Positions 6,121 through 7,165 of a DNA stretch of 7,165 bases are shown piece after piece. Made by a program: the position numbers and the translations under genes. The DNA is from Acidobacteriota bacterium (GTDB lineage: Bacteria; Acidobacteriota; Vicinamibacteria; Vicinamibacterales; 2-12-FULL-66-21): the NCBI GenBank assembly GCA_013694635.1, contig JACDCA010000571.1:1-7165 (forward strand). The letters are read 5' to 3'. Every line of letters begins with the position of its first letter. The stretch's first letter is position 1. Below the pieces are notes generated by a model. The model saw only the letters and a program-made list of their open reading frames with translations, did not search any database and was not told the DNA's origin.

Positions 6121-6818
6121 TGAGTCGCGGACATCTGATCGAGCACGGGCCGCAGCGCTTTCCACACGGTGTCTGAGACGACAGCGGCACCGCGCGGGTT
6201 CGGATGGATTCCGTCCTGCAGGTTCAGGTCGGCATTCGCCGCGACGCCGCTGAGCAGAAACGGGATGAACAGCACGCGATGCTCGCGCGCCACGTCCTGG
6301 AAAGCCCGGCGGAAGGCCGCGGCATAGTCGGACCCGTAATTGGGGGGCGCCTCCATGCCCGCGAGGATCACGACAATGTCCTTTGCGCGCGCGCGCCGGA
6401 CGATCTCGCCGATGTTCCGTTTCATCTCGTCGGCCGACAAGCCGCGGAGCCCGTCGTTGCCGCCAAGCGCCACGACGAGCACCTTGACGTCCCCCTCGAG
6501 TGCCCAGTCCAGCCGCCGGACGCCCCCTGCCGACGTGTCGCCGGACACACCCGCGTTGACCACCTCGAACCGGTAGCCGTCGTTGTCAATTCTCTGCTGG
6601 AGGAGGTAGGGATACGACTGTGTGGCGACCAGGCCGTATCCCGCCGTCAGACTGTCCCCGAGCACGACGATTCGAGGACGCGCGGGTTCGCCGCCGTCAG
6701 CGGTCACCGGCGCCGCCTGGTCAATGGCCGCCGTCCCCTGCTCAGTGCGAGCCTGGGAACGGCACGCGCTCATCAGGGCGACCAGGACAAGCGCGTAGAC
6801 GAGCGGCACGCGCTTCAC
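6117..6818 (-). CDS. tesA: TesA-like SGNH esterase/lysophospholipase, predicted lipoprotein
   Basis: This is a GDSL/SGNH hydrolase of 233 residues related to E. coli TesA (multifunctional acyl-CoA thioesterase I, protease I and lysophospholipase L1). Block I is 'LGDSLTAGYG' with nucleophile S56. Block II is 'NAGVSGDT' (88-95) with the oxyanion glycine. Block III is 'GGND' with N121. Block V is 'DGIHPN' with D202 and H205. All catalytic residues are present. The N-terminus 'MKRVPLVYALVLVALMSAC' is a lipoprotein-type signal with a lipobox-like MSAC (C19), followed by a polar linker to residue 48, so the enzyme is probably membrane-anchored in the periplasm. E. coli TesA instead has an ordinary cleaved signal peptide. 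The chosen GTG (6816-6818) overlaps the stop of the upstream gene (GTGA) and has GAGG 5 nt upstream. Longer upstream reading is out-of-frame overlap with the neighbouring gene. The ATPase gene overlaps its stop codon. Confidence 0.93.
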   Translation of the reverse strand: MKRVPLVYALVLVALMSACRSQARTEQGTAAIDQAAPVTADGGEPARPRIVVLGDSLTAGYGLVATQSYPYLLQQRIDNDGYRFEVVNAGVSGDTSAGGVRRLDWALEGDVKVLVVALGGNDGLRGLSADEMKRNIGEIVRRARAKDIVVILAGMEAPPNYGSDYAAAFRRAFQDVAREHRVLFIPFLLSGVAANADLNLQDGIHPNPRGAAVVSDTVWKALRPVLDQMSATQ

Positions 6819-7054
6819 ACGAGCCTCGCCAGTTGGTCGTCGAGCGCAGCAAGAGCCTGCTCGAGCATCCTGCGATAGGCCGGCGCCGTGGCGCTCTGCA
6901 GGTCCCCCGCTGCGCGGACGCGCGCCAGCTCGAGTGTTGCGCGGCGTCCCGCCACCTCCCGCTGCTCGTCGGTCATGGCAGGCCTCACTGTGTGCGTTCG
7001 GGTGGCCTCTTCCTGCTGAGCTTCCACGAACTTCGAGTCGAATCCACGTGCCAT
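6815..7054 (-). CDS. Small cytoplasmic protein of unknown function, head of the esterase-ABC operon
   Basis: The product is a 79-residue soluble protein beginning 'MARGFDSKFVEAQQEEA'. It is rich in Ala, Arg, Glu and Gln, mostly helical and perhaps coiled-coil: residues 28-50 ('MTDEQREVAGRRATLELARV') and 58-79 form two amphipathic helices that could make a hairpin. There are no cysteines, no signal peptide and no known motif. The ATG at 7052-7054 is preferred because GGTGGAG lies 9 nt upstream; a GTG at 7067-7069 would add five residues ('MENGC'). Its TGA overlaps the esterase GTG (GTGA), so the two are probably translationally coupled. Similar 'MARGxxSK' openings feel familiar from acidobacterial hypothetical proteins, but I cannot confirm this here. 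The role is unknown. Confidence 0.75.
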   Translation of the reverse strand: MARGFDSKFVEAQQEEATRTHTVRPAMTDEQREVAGRRATLELARVRAAGDLQSATAPAYRRMLEQALAALDDQLARLV

Positions 7055-7072
7055 ACAGCCATTCTCCACCAG

Positions 7073-7135
7073 TTAGACGCTTCGGCACGAGCTCCAGCCC
7101 CACCAGTCAATGGTCCGCGTCTTGCTGACTCGCAT
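7073..7135 (-). CDS. Possible 20-codon Trp-rich mini-ORF
   Basis: On the - strand an ATG at 7133-7135 is preceded by AAGGAG (7145-7150) with 9 nt between. It opens a 20-codon frame ending TAA at 7073-7075, 18 nt before the ATG of the 79-aa gene and in the same frame. The predicted peptide contains 'DWWGWSSC', three Trp in four residues, which recalls a regulatory leader peptide. However, the downstream genes are not Trp-related, I see no attenuator hairpins, and another frame over the same bases also reads as a plausible C-terminus of a gene entering from the right ('LGEGVISHASQQDADH', then TGA). It is offered as a possibility only. Confidence 0.2.
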   Translation of the reverse strand: MRVSKTRTIDWWGWSSCRSV

Positions 7136-7165
7136 GGGAGATGACTCCTTCGCCCAAGGATGTGG

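Noticed and set aside
7025..7055. A TTCGAGTC stretch resembling the T-arm of a tRNA
   Set aside because: No acceptor, D or anticodon arm can be folded around it, and the bases encode the N-terminus of the 79-aa protein.
6819..7103. A longer N-terminus for the esterase, from a GTG near 7103
   Set aside because: The added ~95 residues are Arg/Gly-rich without structure, overlap the 79-aa gene in another frame, and would bury the clear lipoprotein signal that starts at the GTG of 6816-6818.
7080..7112. TTGACT on the - strand as a -35 box for the esterase operon
   Set aside because: No acceptable -10 hexamer lies 16-18 nt downstream, so a promoter here is not supported.

Overview
The window is GC-rich and gene-dense. 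It is most consistent with a chromosome segment from an acidobacterium, perhaps of the Vicinamibacteria. I infer this from the composition, the secreted 'FSGTW'-type protein, the arrangement of a TesA-like esterase with a YbbA/YbbP-type ABC pair, and short heptamer arrays between genes. The taxonomic call is an impression, not a computed result.

Layout. The left part (1-1298) is on the + strand. It holds the 3' end of a MacB-family ABC permease, cut by the window edge, and then a small secreted protein of unknown function. A convergent spacer (1299-1397) holds a strong hairpin terminator with a heptamer array on each side. Everything from there to the right edge is on the - strand and reads right to left: a 79-aa unknown protein, a TesA-like SGNH lipoprotein esterase, a YbbA-like ATPase, a YbbP-like large permease, a DksA/TraR zinc-finger protein, a probable ferritin-like helical protein, and folK.

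How the genes work together. The first four - strand genes are packed as an operon: the stop and start codons overlap as GTGA and ATGA, and the third junction has a 2-bp gap. The esterase and ABC pair match the E. coli tesA/ybbA/ybbP neighbourhood, but here all genes point the same way and the esterase carries a lipobox. Together they suggest an envelope lipid or lipoprotein function. The DksA-like gene has no visible Shine-Dalgarno site but does have an extended -10 motif 11 nt before its ATG, so it may start its own nearly leaderless transcript. It overlaps the ferritin-like gene (TTGA), and folK follows after a repeat-filled gap.

The most unusual feature is a set of four short tandem arrays with units of about 7 nt. 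Each starts at or directly after a stop codon and each has a different unit sequence. Together with one hairpin they fill nearly all the non-coding space between 737 and 1922. I see no defence system, CRISPR array, RNA gene or insertion sequence here.
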